A stretch of DNA of 64,000 nucleotides from Circinella minor (Eukaryota; Mucoromycota; Mucoromycetes; Mucorales; Lichtheimiaceae). Location: assembly GCA_016758965.1 (NCBI GenBank), contig JAEPRB010000051.1, positions 1 through 64,000 on the forward strand, given 5' to 3'. Positions 36,870 to 51,900 of the stretch are shown in pieces; within the stretch, counting starts at the first letter, position 1, and each line of letters starts with the position of its first letter. The translations under genes were made by a program, and so were the position numbers. Below the pieces are notes generated by a model. The model was not told where the DNA came from. It searched no databases and was given only the letters and a program-made list of their open reading frames with translations.

Positions 36870-37116
36870 TATAAAACAAACAAAAACGAAAACATATTCC
36901 TCTCTTTTTTTATTATAACTGCTCTTGTGTATAAAGTTGTTCATTTCTTTTTTTTCCCTTCATAATTTTTTTTATTTGTTGTTGTATATAATGTGTGGAT
37001 AAGGAAAAAGGAAAAAAAAATTGTATTAATAAGTTGTACAAATATAACTATGCATATTACATATATATATATATATATATATATATTGGTTTTTTATTAT
37101 TATTCTACTTTTTCTT
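36870..37116. other. Convergent 3' ends of capping enzyme and TRM3 genes
   Basis: Only 247 bases lie between the two stop codons, with T-rich and (AT)n sequence (about 37060-37086). The two transcripts probably overlap or end within this stretch. No other feature was recognised. Confidence 0.55.
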
Positions 37117-40100
37117 TTATACAGCAGGTGATGGTGATGAACCAGAAGCGTTATTTGTGGTTGTGGCATGTTTCCATTGCATTTGTTTAGCAAATTCATA
37201 AATACAGATAGCACCACTGACATGAACATTTAAAGATCGAGTAATGCCTTGTTGTGGAATTTCAATGGTTTGATCCAGCATCTGTAACAAATTAGCAGGA
37301 ATACCTTGGCGTTCTTTACCTAATAATAAAACACAACGATCTGGAAACTCAAATTCACCCAAGGTGGCACTTGTAGTGGTTTGTTCAAGACCACAAAGAA
37401 CATAGCCTTCTTGTTTTTTGGACTCTAAAAATTCCGGAATGTCTTCTTCTCCTACTTCTTGCATGGGCATCCAACGTTCAGAGGCAACACTGATACTAGT
37501 AAAGTTAACTTCTTCTTTTAACTAGAACGGTATATATGTTCATTTAACATTTATTAGTCATTTATTTGTAGATCGTAATTGATAAGATGAAAGAAAACGC
37601 TACCTTGATGTTGTTGACAACAAGTAATGAAGCATTAAAGATTTCACATGTTCGACATAAACCAGCAATGTTGGGAATACGATCAATAAGACTTGCAATA
37701 ACAATTAAATCATTACGTCGGCGCTAGTGATAGATATATTAGTGTATAAGTTAATACACCTCTTTTATGCAATGTTAATGGTAGTAGCACAAATACTTTT
37801 TTTATATATCTTTTTACCTTAGCCTTAACAAGATCTTTTGTAAGCTCAACATCAGTTTCTAACATCATCTCCCATGGCATAATCTTCTTTTGATATACAT
37901 CTTCATTATTGTTAGCACCTTCAGAAAAAGATTTTTTTTTATCTTCCTCTACATCTTGTTGCAAATTAATAGAATCAGCTATTGAACGAATATTGCGTCG
38001 TTCTGGGTTAGAAATTGGACATGATTCTACGGGTCTTGGGTTCACCTTCATAAATGCTCTCTATAAAATAGAAAATTATGTGGCTGGACGGATAAACAAA
38101 TACGGATAAACAAACGTGCACAGACAAATATAAACAAATGCTACTTACAGAAGCAATTTTTTCATTTTCAAGAACATCAAAAATTGACAAAATTTGTCTA
38201 AAAATGAATTCAAGGTTATAATCCGCCAATGGGTCGAATTCAGTCATGTAGAAATTGGATTTGATTTTTTCTGTAAATTTGATCGTATCAACATATTGAT
38301 CCATAAATTTGATCAAGGAAGCCATAATCCGATTCTTTTCTATATCTTTATTGAGTTGTCTATGAAAAAAAAGTCATTAATTAATTCACTCATTTTTTTT
38401 TTGTTTTGTTTCTTGTTTTACTAATAATTCTTTAAAACTATTTTTTTTCTCATTCTCATACTCGTTCTCATCCATCCTTTATTATTTACCTCGATCGACA
38501 AGCATTTAAGTTTCTGAACCATGAACAGAATGAATATAATCGTACAGTGAAGTTATTTGATGTTAACCATGGAATGATCTTTGAAAAAATCTATGGTGCA
38601 TATACAAAGAAATCAGATGAACACTTTTAGTCTTAGTAATGTAAAATGGTTTCCTAGGGCAAAAAATTATATGTTTAGTATCACTAATCGATTACACTTT
38701 TTTTTACATACCTCTTCGAAATAATCTTTAGCAGATGTATCATCGAGAATATCTCCCAAAGAAAAAGTCACAGTCAAATAAGATACAACATAATGAGGTG
38801 AAACATCAGGCTCTTCCATGGCTGTGTATAAAATAGGCAATTGATCTGGAAATTGTCTAAATAAACGAGCCAATATCCATTCTGTGAAACAGCGCACAGA
38901 TATAGCAGTTTCTCCTCGAAGAGACTCCCAAATACGTTTAATATAATACTCAGCTTTTTGTTTTTGAATATACCGATGTAAAAGCATCATGGAACACCAT
39001 ATACGGATCTAACCAAGTATAAATATAAAGTTCTTATCATTATTTTCCCAATATGAATTGTTTAAGATGTGTGGAGGGAAAAGACAAAGAGACTTCAATC
39101 TTTCCGTTTTCGTTTTCAATTTCGTTTTTTTTTTTTACCTTAGTACGATGTTCGATGGTAAATGGAAATTGGTTACCCTCCAAAGAACCATCTGTAATTT
39201 TGTCCAATAAAATATCCATTAGTTGTTCAGCCAATTGAATATGTAATTCATTTTTCTCATCCAATCGTAATATTAAATCATTCATATATACACGAGCCAT
39301 ATAATCATTTTGATTAAAATTAAGAGCTACAGAACTGGATTGCCATATATTTCTCATATCAGTTTACTATACACATGTTAACTTTATAAACAAAATGAAA
39401 CAAAATGTAAAGAAAAGTTACTTACTTTTCGGCTTCACGAACTGCTTCTGGATCTTGAAGTTTGATCGCCAAAGCTGCTTCCAATTTTTGATCTTCTCGG
39501 TCTCTCAACGGACCATAAGTCAAAAGCTTTGCAATTTCAGGGGCATAGTGAAGCATAGAACGATCTGAAACTTTGGTATGCTGTGACCAAAATCCATGCA
39601 ACAAAGTAGCACACTGTGTTACCACAAATGGCTTCAATTCACCAATTTCCAAAATATAATTTACTACTTTTTTAATAGGACCATCTGGTTGATTTAACGC
39701 TTCATCAGCTAACAATTCAGGTTGTAAAATCATATCAACTATAGCACGCATCATTGGCGGTGATGTTTTGGATTGGGTGAAATTTTCCTTGATCAATTCA
39801 ATGGTGTAATCAACTGCTCTTTGAATCAAGTCGACGGATTTGGACCATTTTAAGCTGAGAAGAGTGCCAACTGAATTCATGACAGCTGCGGCACAAAGTT
39901 CGGATGCACATTCGAGTTCTTCTACAGCAGATTCAAATATAAATTCTGGGTTGAATAGTTTGGCATCTGGTTGGGACTTGAGGATCTATCAAAATATAAA
40001 CAAATAATAATTGATAATGAAATGTAGGTTGAGTCGTTAATTGGCTCGTTTGTTTCATAAAAAAAATGTTTAAAAAAAATTACCATGGATGTATATTTTA

Positions 40101-41273
40101 CAAATTGTTGCACACATTCCCATTTACATCCAATAAATGCAGAAATCGTATCACCCCATTTTCTATTATTATACATATCAAAATAAGTAAACATCCTCCC
40201 TTTTTTTGTCTTTACTCTAGTAGATACTATCAATATTATGATTTCCTATTTACCTCACTTGTAAAGCTTCTGATGTTTTCTTTGTGACCACTCGACAAAG
40301 TAATTGAGCTGTAGATTCATCATGACTTAATTCAAAACAAGAATGTTGTCGTCCTGCCTCATAGACTACACTAAGTAAACGTAAATGGCCTTCTCTTGCC
40401 ATTTCTTGATTGGCAACAGGTGCTACAATAAAATAAATAACAGTTTAATGATTTTGTTAGGTAGCTGTTATCATATATTCATATATAAAAAGATAGATAG
40501 AATGTCGTTTTTTCCCTTTCTTACGTGAGCTCGTTTTGCGTAATAGTTCCAAACATCGATCATGTTTCTTTTTCAATAACCGTTCACGAGTAGACTTTTC
40601 TAAATTAGTACTCTGAACGAGAATATGCTTTGTCACGGAAACGAACAAATCAACAAGCAAATCCTCTAAAATTATATTAATAGATACCAATGTTATTTAT
40701 CATCTTTGTTATCTTGTGTTAATCCCTCGGCCTTATTCATACCAGTGATATTATCTTTTTCAAGGTTGATCCATTGGTCGTCCATTCCTTTCAATATTTG
40801 TTCAATATTTTCAAGACCAATCAAATCCGCGAAATCTAAAAGTAATAGCAGTGAATGCTTGATTTAATATCTTTGTAATTATTTACCCTTCTCCTTATTA
40901 CTTTCAAGAATTACTAAATTTATTATTATTAACTTACCATTACAGCCTTCAAAGCAGTCGGCATAAACATTCCATAACGAGTCAACAAGAACAAGTAATC
41001 GATTGATAAGTGTTGACGAACTAGTGTATACATTAGATATTAAAATATACACATAGAAGCGAGGAGGATGAATACACTGTTATCTATCAAGAAGGCAGCA
41101 AAAGATAATAATTCGTTGATTTACCTTGAATTACTGGCCAATTTCTTCACCAAAGTATCAAATAACTGAGACGCTTGCTTTTTTTGTGGTTTCCCTTCAT
41201 CGTCTGTGATCAAGAAAACACTCATTCTGGCTAATACATTGGCTTGATTTCGTAGTAAGCTAAGAGGGATATC

Positions 41274-41308
<35 letters not shown>

Positions 41309-44114
41309 GTAAAAGTAAAAGTAATAAAGTTAAGTATTAGTAGTTTAATAAATTCTAGCAGAGTTTATTTATTATTGACCTTCTTCATCAGATGCAGTTG
41401 TGCTGATATAAGCTTCTACGCGTTCTTTCAAAGAGACAAGTAAATTTTCAATGTTCTAAGTATGTATATATATATATATATATATATTAGTATGGAATTT
41501 AACATTATCACGTTAAATTCAAATCAATGATTGTTTACCTTATCTTTAGAAATATCTTTCTCTAACCAAACACGAAGATCCTTATATGCTTGGCTATTTG
41601 CCTTAATAGGGTTCTCATTGATCAACGAAGAGACAGTTCTATTATAATAATAAGTAAATTAGTTGAAGTAAACATATAAATTACTGTTATTCATTCAATT
41701 TTTATGTTTTGATAGTATATGATTTACTTTGCGACATCAGAAAACGATAATAATTTAGGATTGGAGAATTTTATAACAGTTTGAACACCAAGTTTGCGAA
41801 GATATAACCTTGTTTTTGCTACACTTTTTTTTTTAAAAAAAAAAACAGATTATGGAATCAACTATAGTGCTCTTTTTATCTCTGCTAGCCTCCTCCTTTT
41901 TTCTCTTGTTATCAAACTTACTGGAAATTTCTATGTCGATCCACTAAAAATCTCATAGTTCGTAGTTCATCCGATCCCCACGCAGGAAGTCCACTAATAT
42001 CAACAATGCCTTCCACGATATATAAGATAGGTACATAGCCATTCAAAACGTGTGCAATATGATGTAGCAACTGACTTAAAAATTGTGCCTAGTAAATACA
42101 AAATCAAGTACGTATAAGCTTTTCTTTTTTACTCAACATTTTTTATCAAGTATCACGCTCAAATAAATCCTCCCTTCACCTTATGTTCTTGAGTGTCGAT
42201 GGCTTGAACCAATCGATGCATGAAATCCTTGAGTTTTTCACCGAAAGGACTCACTAATGTTCCTTGTGTAGGTACAGAATACATGCTGATAATATCAATT
42301 GATTTCAACAATGTACCAAAAATAAAATCACTGTGGCTTGCCAATAAGTTCAATGACAATGGATTTTGCAATCCAAACACATACTCCAAAATACCCTTTT
42401 TCACAGACGCCATATCATTTGCAAATCCACGGTAGAACAATAAAATCCACCAAGAAGGATCCATATTTATGTCAGTATTGGTTAATAAGACTTCCAAGCG
42501 AGGTAAGACAGGTTCGACCAAATGAATTACTGTTTCGTGAACAATCTCGTAGAGTAAGAACCAATCGGCCCATTGAGTTGAATAAAGTTCGGATTTTTCG
42601 TTAGACCATTCAAAATATTTTGTCCACGGTCGATTGTTTTGTAGACGATGATGGTATTTGCTGGTAAAGTCAATTATGCGTTTTAATATGTAGGAAGAGT
42701 ATTTACGATAAAGGTTATCATTACTGCGAAGTCCGCTCTATGGAGATTACACATCAAAAATTTGTGTAACAAAGGAGAAAGAAAAAAGTTTAACTATATT
42801 CAAAGAGAAGGAGATGTACACTAATAGTTTTTTTTAAAGTAAATAACTTACTTGAACAATCTTGAAAAAATTTTCATCATAGCGAAGGTCCAGATAAACC
42901 ATAGGTTTATCTTGTTCGTTAACAACAAAATAAAGCTCAAAAAATCTGGCGATCAAGCCATAAGTCTCGGATCGTAATAGGTTTGTGGCTGGTAAGTTGA
43001 AAATCTGTTGTGTACGTTTCCACAACATCTGTAAAAAATAAATAGATGAACAAATTTGTGTAACTATATTAATATCATGTACACAGAAGTACAATGTTCA
43101 TCATACATAAATCCATAAAATATATAATATTACCTCTGCCCAATGTTTACGTTTTTCAAGGGAAACAGATTCATAACTTTGTTGTTGTTGCCATCGAAAT
43201 ACATTTGGAATCAATTCGTTTGTCAATTTGGTACGAATGGGTGCATCAGTACATGGTAGCATAGAAACACCGATAGCCATAATCACATCCATCCAGCCAT
43301 ATCCTTCTTCTTCATGCTTTAGTAACTCTTCCTCTTTATCAACACTGGTCAATTCCAGAACATATCGATTAATGACATCAATGCAACATTCCAAATCCAA
43401 TATCGTCGTTGCTGATTTAGAACTACCCAATGAAGTTGTTGTATTGAATGTTGTACTACTGATCATACTCGCGTTATCATCCATCATTGTATCATCGCCA
43501 TGATGATCCAATACTGTTGTCATGGCTGCTGCAGAGCGTCGTTTCAATGTTACACTTGATTGTAATAATTTCCATTCTTCATTTTCTTGATCCTCCAAAC
43601 AAGCATGAATAAATCCGATAGGCTGTAAATCGACAAAGTCTGGTTCTGTTTCCATTATCATCAACAATTGACCCAATAAGAGTACTAAATTATATCGACC
43701 AAATCCTTCTTGTTGTTCATTATCACTGTCACCATCGCCGTCGTCGTCAGTAGCTGCAAAAGTGTCCTCTTTATTATTGTTGTCACCCAAGATCGATCGC
43801 GCCATCCAATAAGCAACAGCATCACTTAATAAACTAACACTTTCAGTAGCAATCATGGAATCGTGACGGAAACTGGTCATGACCAAAGGTTGTAGATACG
43901 TTCCCAATATTTTTTCGCGTTCATTGTCATTAGCGACTCGTATTAAGTGAGCTTTTAAAGCTGGTAGCATTATTTGCAATGCTCCAAACCGATCTTTTTC
44001 GTCTTGTGCTGTCTCTCGATATCGCTTCTCAAGTTGAGTCAAAAACTTGACAAGCTGATCTGGTTCTGCATTTTGCGAGAATAACGCCTGAAGTGGCGCT
44101 GATGCAAAGTCCAT
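37117..44114 (-). CDS. TRM3: tRNA (guanosine-18-2'-O)-methyltransferase Trm3/TARBP1 homologue
   Basis: I assembled 21 in-phase exons (first 43134-44114, last four 38149-38359, 37818-38060, 37604-37723, 37117-37521), about 1672 residues, similar to human TARBP1 (about 1620). The first 1480 residues are helical, HEAT-like repeats. The final 170 residues are a SPOUT methyltransferase with the three SpoU motifs: [38 protein letters not shown] and [19 protein letters not shown]. These form the knotted AdoMet site. Trm3 makes Gm18 in the D loop of cytosolic tRNAs. The start is the Met of [12 protein letters not shown]; an in-frame Met eight codons upstream is an alternative. Some internal acceptors are weak (E5 at 41823 and E15 at 39352), so those junctions are less certain. 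Confidence 0.9.
41276..41308. repeat. (AAT)n microsatellite inside a TRM3 intron
   Basis: About eleven tandem AAT units within the intron between TRM3 exons 7 and 8. They are non-coding and likely length-polymorphic. A second AAT run lies at about 2582-2601. Confidence 0.85.
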
Positions 44115-45998
44115 GATCTTTGATAAAAAGAAGAACAAAGAGATAAAGGTTTTTTGACGGACAGAAATTTATTAGATATATTTTTTTTTGTGCGTACTTT
44201 TAAATGATCTAATCCCACCTTTGTGGAAATATCAAATAACTGCTTAAATTATAAAATTGAGACATTACTTTGATTATCTATAATATAGAAACACTATTCT
44301 CTCCTCTAATATGAAATTTGTTGACGTATAGAAATTTGCTATTGTTGTTGTATGAATATTATATACAAGCTATGCAACTCATTATATCATTTGAGACAAG
44401 AACAATAATCATACACTTCAAAGAACACCAAGAAAACTCGTGCTTTTAGTGGAAAACATCAGTCTGAAAATTTTTTCTTTCACGTCTGCGTTTTATTACT
44501 GTACGTAAAAACAAGACGCTCCTTCAAATCACTTGAAGAAAGATATGAAAAGCGTCATTTGATTGACACAAACAACTTAATGCTTCCTGCCAGAATAAAT
44601 AAAAACGAAACCTTATGAGCCCGCCCATTCAGCCGTATAGCCTACTTGACTATACTTAACTATGTATAAATATACACTATTAATTATTGTATTACGTTCA
44701 ACCCTGTGGTTACAACAAATTGACGCCAAAAAATTGACAGCGTCTATTTTTGTTATTATTACCGAAATAAAATCTACTACCTTATGTTTGTCATATATAT
44801 TACAGTAGCATTTTTACAATTGTTTTAGGGTGTATTTCACTTATAACCACCAAAATCAAGAAATTGTTTCAATTTTGTCATTTAGAACACCGCTACTATA
44901 TATAGTAGATATTATATTTATCGTGTAATGAAAGTGGGGGGGGAGAATCTCTGATCAGTGATGCTAATATGGCGATATGAAGTATATTTCCTAGAAGAGA
45001 TTTTTTTAACCAAGTTAGCTGCTTCATTGATTGAAATGCTTTGTATATATGCAATTCAAAAAATTATGCACTATAAAAAAAGGATTGAACTACAGCTGGA
45101 TTTAATTGATAGTGGAAAGTCTAAGAAAAGAACCAATCAAGTATTGTCTGAAAGCTTGAAATGAATAACCACTGTTAACTTGTACTGTTCGTTTTACTGC
45201 TCCAGTATCTTTTAATCCGGTTGCATTTGCAGTAGTATTTTTGATAGAGTTCAAAGATATGACTTGCATCTTCTGCAGTTTCATAAAGAGCTGTTTTCTG
45301 TTTGTAGAGATCAGGCTATAATTCCACTTCTTTCTAGGACTGGAGCAAGATGATCATCAAACCAGAGCCCAGCTTCCTTCAAAATTAATTTTATGTACAC
45401 TTTTAAAATAGCAGATATAATGCTTATCTGCTGTTACAATTATAATCCCCCCTTAATTTCATTTCTTCACATTTTCAGTATATTGGATATATATGTCCTA
45501 TTTAATCATTTCACCTTTGTTAGATAGATATAGACTAACCCACACAACAGTACTTGTAGTTGCACATTGGATTTATATGTTTCTGCTTAGAAGATTTTGT
45601 GTAACATTGCAGAGACACATTAATAAATTGTTTCAATTTTCTCCTCTCTCTGCTAAAATTGAGCTTCACCGATCAACTTTGACAACCTTCAACTTCGTCA
45701 CAACTTTTTTAATTGGGAAGCTAATCCATAATAAATGTTTTAAATAGGCATAAAAATATATGTTATCGATTAAAAAGTCAAAATATTTAGTTTGCATATT
45801 TCTGAAGCTCTCTAAATTTGGGGTAAAATCCTGGCGGTTATAAGTGAAATACACCCTATAGATAATTATTGCATCCAGTTAAATACGTAAACGAAAAAAA
45901 AAATGATACTTTGGGAAGTGATAGTGCTTATTATTCCAAAGAGGGATATTTTATTCAATGAAGAAATATGTGATGATATTCAAGAGAGAAAAAAAAGA
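44115..45998. other. Intergenic region between TRM3 and histidine kinase A
   Basis: The first 700 bases are the TRM3 upstream region, with no gene. A 1029-bp transposon-like element fills 44828-45856. Only about 140 bases remain between its right end and the stop codon of the histidine kinase gene, so that gene's 3' end may lie within or beside the element. Confidence 0.6.
44828..45856. mobile_element. TA-flanked terminal-inverted-repeat transposon, non-autonomous or decayed, 1029 bp
   Basis: The left end (GGGTGTATTTCACTTATAAC..., 44828-44852) and the complement of the right end (45832-45856) match at 24 of 25 positions. TA lies directly outside both ends (44826-44827 and 45857-45858), as expected for the Tc1/mariner superfamily. 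The interior holds only broken frames. On the minus strand, pieces such as LKEAGLWFDDHLAPVLERSG (about 45320-45385) and a 60-residue frame at 45102-45284 look like protein remnants but belong to no family I can name. It has inserted between two genes without breaking either. Confidence 0.85.
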
Positions 45999-48900
45999 CT
46001 AGCTAGATTTGCAATAACAACGTAAGGTATCGACAAGCACTTTTTGATTTAATGGTTTAGTCAAATATCCATCCATTCCAGCATTCAAACAAGCATCTCG
46101 TGCTGATGATTGTACATCTGCTGTAAGTGCAAAAATTGGAAGTCGAATATTATACTGTTGATGCACTTCAAGTTCTCTTAATTTTTTCGTAGCTTCCAAT
46201 CCATTACACTACAAAAACCAAAAATAAAAAACAGGACTTAATATCGATTCATCAATGATCAAAAGAGCTCTCTCTCTTTTCTTTTACCTTTGGCATATGA
46301 TGATCAAAGAATCCAATCTTGTAATATCCTGTAGGATGACTAGTGAATGCCTCAACCGCTTCCAATCCATTATTTGCGCAATCAACTTGAAACCCAAATC
46401 GTGTCAATTGTCTAAATAATAATTTTTGCGCAACAGGATTATCTATAGATCACCATTATTATTATTATTATTATTATTATATACATATAAATATACGTCA
46501 TGTGATAAAGAAAACGATTGCCATAATAAAAGCTCACCTTCAGCAATAAGAATATGCATTGCACTAAAAATCTCTTGTTCTTCAGGAGTAAGTAAGGGGT
46601 TTGGAAGATTATGAGTGCTTTGATAGCGCTGCAAAGGACGACGTGGTGATGACGTTTCTGCTGTTATTTTTGAAGACGCTGTAACAGAACGCTGCTTTTG
46701 TTGACATGATCTACTGTCTTTAACATCATGTATGGCATCCAACAATATTTGTAACAGTGTATGACGACGAACAGGATATGTAATTCGTAATACAGCTTGC
46801 CGTCCAAGCGGATCCTTGGGTATTGGCAAGTCGGGACTAGTAGTACCCTTAATGTCAGATTTCATTGATACACTCCCTTGTTGCTGTTGTTGTTGATGTA
46901 AACGTGTAGCAGCATTAAGAGAGCTACTCGGATAATGCATCACAATTAAACAATGAGTTTTCTCCATTATTTTTTCCAAGTGTGCTGACCATTCAAAAAA
47001 TTGTGGATCACTTGTCAAATATAAACAAAGTATGACAGCAATATATTTCTTGCCCTCATGTGCTCGTTCGCGTAATGCGTCAATAGAATCAGCAGTATCA
47101 ATTTGAATACCTGATAACAAGTGTTCAACCATCTGAATCATGCTTGAATATTTGCCAACAATCAAGACACGGATGTTCGTTATTTTGAGTTCTTTAACCA
47201 TTGTAGTAGTAAGTCCATCACGTGCTGCTGATTTGACTGGGTCTGAAGAAACGTCGATTGTAAAGAAAAATGTTGAACCTTGTCCTGGTTTGCTTGTAAC
47301 ATCAATGTGGCCTGACATGAGCTTAACCAATTGACGGCAAATAGAAAGGCCAAGACCTGTGCCACCATACTTTCTCCTAATTAGGTTCCTCAATATTGTT
47401 GTTGGCTAATCAGTAAATTACTCTTTTCTTTCTTTTTTTTTCTCCACTACATGGTTTATAAAAAAAAGTGTATACTCACGTAGTGCTACCATCAACTTGA
47501 GAAAATGGGGCAAATAAGCCCTTGACCTGATTATCACTAATTCCAATACCCGTATCAATTACTTCAAAAGAAAGTTTGATATTACCGTCAGCAGGTGGAT
47601 GCTCAGTGCTTTTGACTGAACATTGTATTTTAATTGCACCTGTATGTGTAAACTAGTAATAATAAAATCACCAGAAAATAAAACCAAAGTTAATTTATGT
47701 CATTGTGATTCAAGGGTACCTTGTACAAATTATTAGAATAATAGTAAACCTTGATTGCATTTCCAATCAAATTCATAAGAATTCTAAAAAAGATAAAGTG
47801 GTTACGTTTACTATTTTTGAGCAACATATATAACAAAGTAATAATAACGAGATATATATCAGCTATACTTACTGTCGAAGACGATTTGCATCAGCCATTA
47901 CAACAGTTGGAACATCAGGGGCGACTGAATACGAAACTACCAATTGCTTTTGTAAAGCCATCGCTATCAAAATTTCGATAACGTCTGCAATAAGCTCTTC
48001 GATAATAATTGGGGTGACATCCAAAGTTACTTTGCCAGCTTCAAGCTATCAAAAAAGTTATAACATTAGAACGTCACTTCTTTTTAAATGGAATTATAAT
48101 ATTATATAAGATACATGTATAAATTATGTTTTACCTTGGAAAAGTTTAGCAAATCATCAATGATTTGTAACAAAACTTCACAAGACTCTTTAGCCGTGTT
48201 GACGAGATCACGTTGCTCAACATCCAATCTAACCAATTAATTATAGTATAGTAGATTAATAAAGTGAATAGGGGACTTCTATGGCAATTTAGTTATACAG
48301 AAGCACAATAATAAAATAAGTATAATAGTTACTCTGTTTCGGAAAGTAATGAGATCATTCCATAAAATCCAGCAAAGGGTGTCCGTATCTCATGACTCAT
48401 GTTAGCCAAAAAAATTTCACGCAATTTGGTTGCTCTAACGGCTTCTTCTTTACTAATTCGAGCTTCTTCTAATGCTTGCTTTTGTTTTTCAATTAATCTA
48501 AATTATACATAATTAAATCTCTGTTTAACATGGAAAATGATATAATAACCCAATTATTGTTTGCATCATAAAAAACACCTTGTATATGCTTGAGTAACTC
48601 GCTGAACCGACTTGAACAGGAATGCATTTGTAATAGAAATCCCCATTTGTTGACAAAGTAAATTTAATGCAGTTATTTGTCGTTGTGTAAAAATACCAAC
48701 GGTACCTTCAATAACTAAGCATCCAACCAGTTTATCCTTGTGTTTGATAGGTATACAAATAACCGACCGATTTATTTTCTTGAACCATGGTCCAATTGCA
48801 AAATGCGTATCTTCTTCTACATTATGTATAAACATGGTTTCTCCTGTATTGATCGTATGATGAACAATCCGAATCGGTACAAATGTAGCAGTGCTATTTT

Positions 48901-51900
48901 TCTCCGAGAGTGGTAATGGGGGGTCGAATGTCTCGATTTCATCCCGTTGATTTCCGTACGCCCAAACACCAAATTTATCCTTTTCATCTTTGATAATAAT
49001 ACTACCAGACTCAGCACAAGCACTTTCAAAAATAATAGTCAAAAATGCCGTCACCAAATTTTGTAATTCAGTTTCTGAGGAGGACATGACTTGAGAACTT
49101 TTGAAAATAGACGCCAAATCCAACTAAACATATTATAATAATGATTATTATTACTGTAGCTCCAGTCCGAAGGGATTTAAAAGAACTGAGATGGTGATGT
49201 ATAGGTTTTTTCACAGTTACTTACAATATCAAGTTTGCTGATCATTTGTTCGATAGTAAGTTGACGTGTCATCTCGGTCATTACGCACTCATCATCGTCA
49301 TCAACGTTGTCGTTATGGGACTCGATATCATCCATTACATCATGCATAGGATTACCAATGGACGGTGTGCTCCAACCTGCATGGGTGGATAGGAATGGGA
49401 AAGGATCAGTTTGTATACCGACATCATTTTGTGATCTTGAATCACTTAAATCATTGAGAATACGATCATATTTGGTACGAAGTTGCAGTACTTTGCCATA
49501 TGAACCGTGAGTAGCATATATATCTACAGCCTAAAAATAGACCGATAAAAAGTCAACTTGGCATAATAGTAATAATAATAATAATAAGTCCGACGATAAT
49601 CAACATCCACACACAACAACTTACTTTTCTGATACATCCATAAGCAACATGCTCCATTCCAGCACGAAGATAGAATGCTGCTGTACATTCTTGAGCAACA
49701 CACAAGTGAAAAAACCATCCTCCTGTACGAGCCTGACTAATTGCATTTTCATATAATTGACAAGCTTTCAAAAGATCTATCGATTCATCCAGTGTCACCA
49801 TTTCAGCCTCAATAAGTGAACTAAATGTCGTATTGTTAATTCTCGAATACGCAGTGAATTTCAACAAGAGGTTTTGATTTTGTTGTAATTGATCGAGGTA
49901 TTTCATTCGTAAGTTAGAATCCAAATCATTGTTTCGTAACTTGGCCACAAGAGCAAGCGAAAAATAGCAAAACATTAATCGAGAATAATGTTGGCAGTCA
50001 TGGTGACATATGGTATCCAATATACTGTATCCTGTTTCAATAGCAGCATCATAATGTTCATATAAGACCTGTGTAATAAGCTTTAATGTACAATACCATC
50101 CCAAAGCCAAGTTGACATTGGATGTTTCACGCCAACTTTCCTTAACAAAATGAGCATCGTTGAATCCATCGTCCCCATCAAATATCCGAGGGGTGTCGAT
50201 ATAGGTCCGTCCTTGTAATGCTTTGGATCCACGAATAATAGACATAATTAGTAAGTGACTTTCTCCAGAAGAAGCCCAAGTATTGATATCTTCATAGGCG
50301 TTTTCGGCTTCGTATAAGACATCGGATATGTTTTCACTCAACCCAAAAAGAACCAGTAAACGATAAGCCCGATGGAATGTAGTATAAATACGATCACCTG
50401 CAGACAAGGATAGATTTGCACCAGCTTCAAAATATTCAAGTGTATCACGTAGATGATGACGCCAACGTAACACCAATACTGCATATTGAAAATATACTCG
50501 ACCTCTTGCATAATTGCCTCCGGTCTTGTCAAGTAAAATAAGGGCTATGGACCCTAGATGCTAATAAAAACAATAATAAAATATAGAAATAATGACCAAT
50601 TAGTACAGGTTACATTCTTTCTTATAAGCGTACTAATTTGTCTAGTTATTTTATATATTTACTTCGGCGAAGTCATAATTCTTGTAGATGAGTATATATC
50701 GAAGAGCAGAAAAATTAAAGCCACTTGCAGATGCTGGACATATGCCATGCATCAATGTCAATTTAAGAATTTTCATTCCATAATAACACATTTCATCACT
50801 TTTTCCTGACCAATAAGCCAAAGTGCACCTGACCACAAAAAAAATATTGACCTCATATGAGTATAACTATGTACAAATAAATATCTATTGAGTAGTAGTA
50901 CAAGTTGATAGAAAATAAAAAGACTTACAGTTCTTCAAAAATCGTCATTATACCAATAATAAGAGAATCCTTGCACAGTTCCATATTGATAATACAGTCT
51001 TTTCCAATACTCTCGATCTCTTGTTTCAATTTTTGATCCATATCATGTTGTAACTGTTCGGCCATTATTGACTTTAGTAGATGAGAACTTTCTCCCTCAG
51101 CGGCCAATTCTCCAAGACATTTAAGGAGTGCTTGATGTCCCTTTTCAGGTTCTTGACAACTCAAAAAGTATTTTGATTGGACTCGATATGCATTAAGACG
51201 ATCATTTGCGCCATGAGAGTTTTGAAACACTGTCTTGAGTAGTAATTCAGTTACTGCACGGGGTTGACCGACAACCCAGCTAAGCGCAGCTGCATTTGTG
51301 TATAAGTTTAATGTTACAGTATAGTTGACGTCATCCCATGAGGTGCTGGGATCCCCAAGCTCTATTGCAGCGCTATAATTTGCGAATGCGATGTCATGGG
51401 TTCCTGATGCTTGATTTCGATTTCCTGCTTCCATTAGTACGTTTCGGAAAGCTTGTCTATCACTTGATTTCTTGGCGACATCAATACATTGCATTAGGTG
51501 GCTAGCAATCAAAAAAATATTCGCGTCTGGGTCTTCAAATTATAAATGGGTAGAAAACAATTTAGCAATGTGAGCTTTCGAATAATAATCGTCTTGACAT
51601 AAATGTAAGTTTGGAAATAGAATACCTTTCATCATATATCGACCTAGAACAAGGTGAACGTTATTATGCACTTGAGTACTTGCTAACTCTTTTGCTGCTT
51701 GATTTATTCGATCGTGAGTCCATTTAAATTCATCCGCTCCAATTTGTACAAAATATCCTTCACGTAATGCCGTTATCAAACCGCTTGTTATATCATCATG
51801 ATTATCAGAATTCTTGTCGCCATGAATACCTACTATTATTGCATCATTATTGATATTCTAATTGGTATCTATGTACGTATATTTTATTTTATTTTTACTT

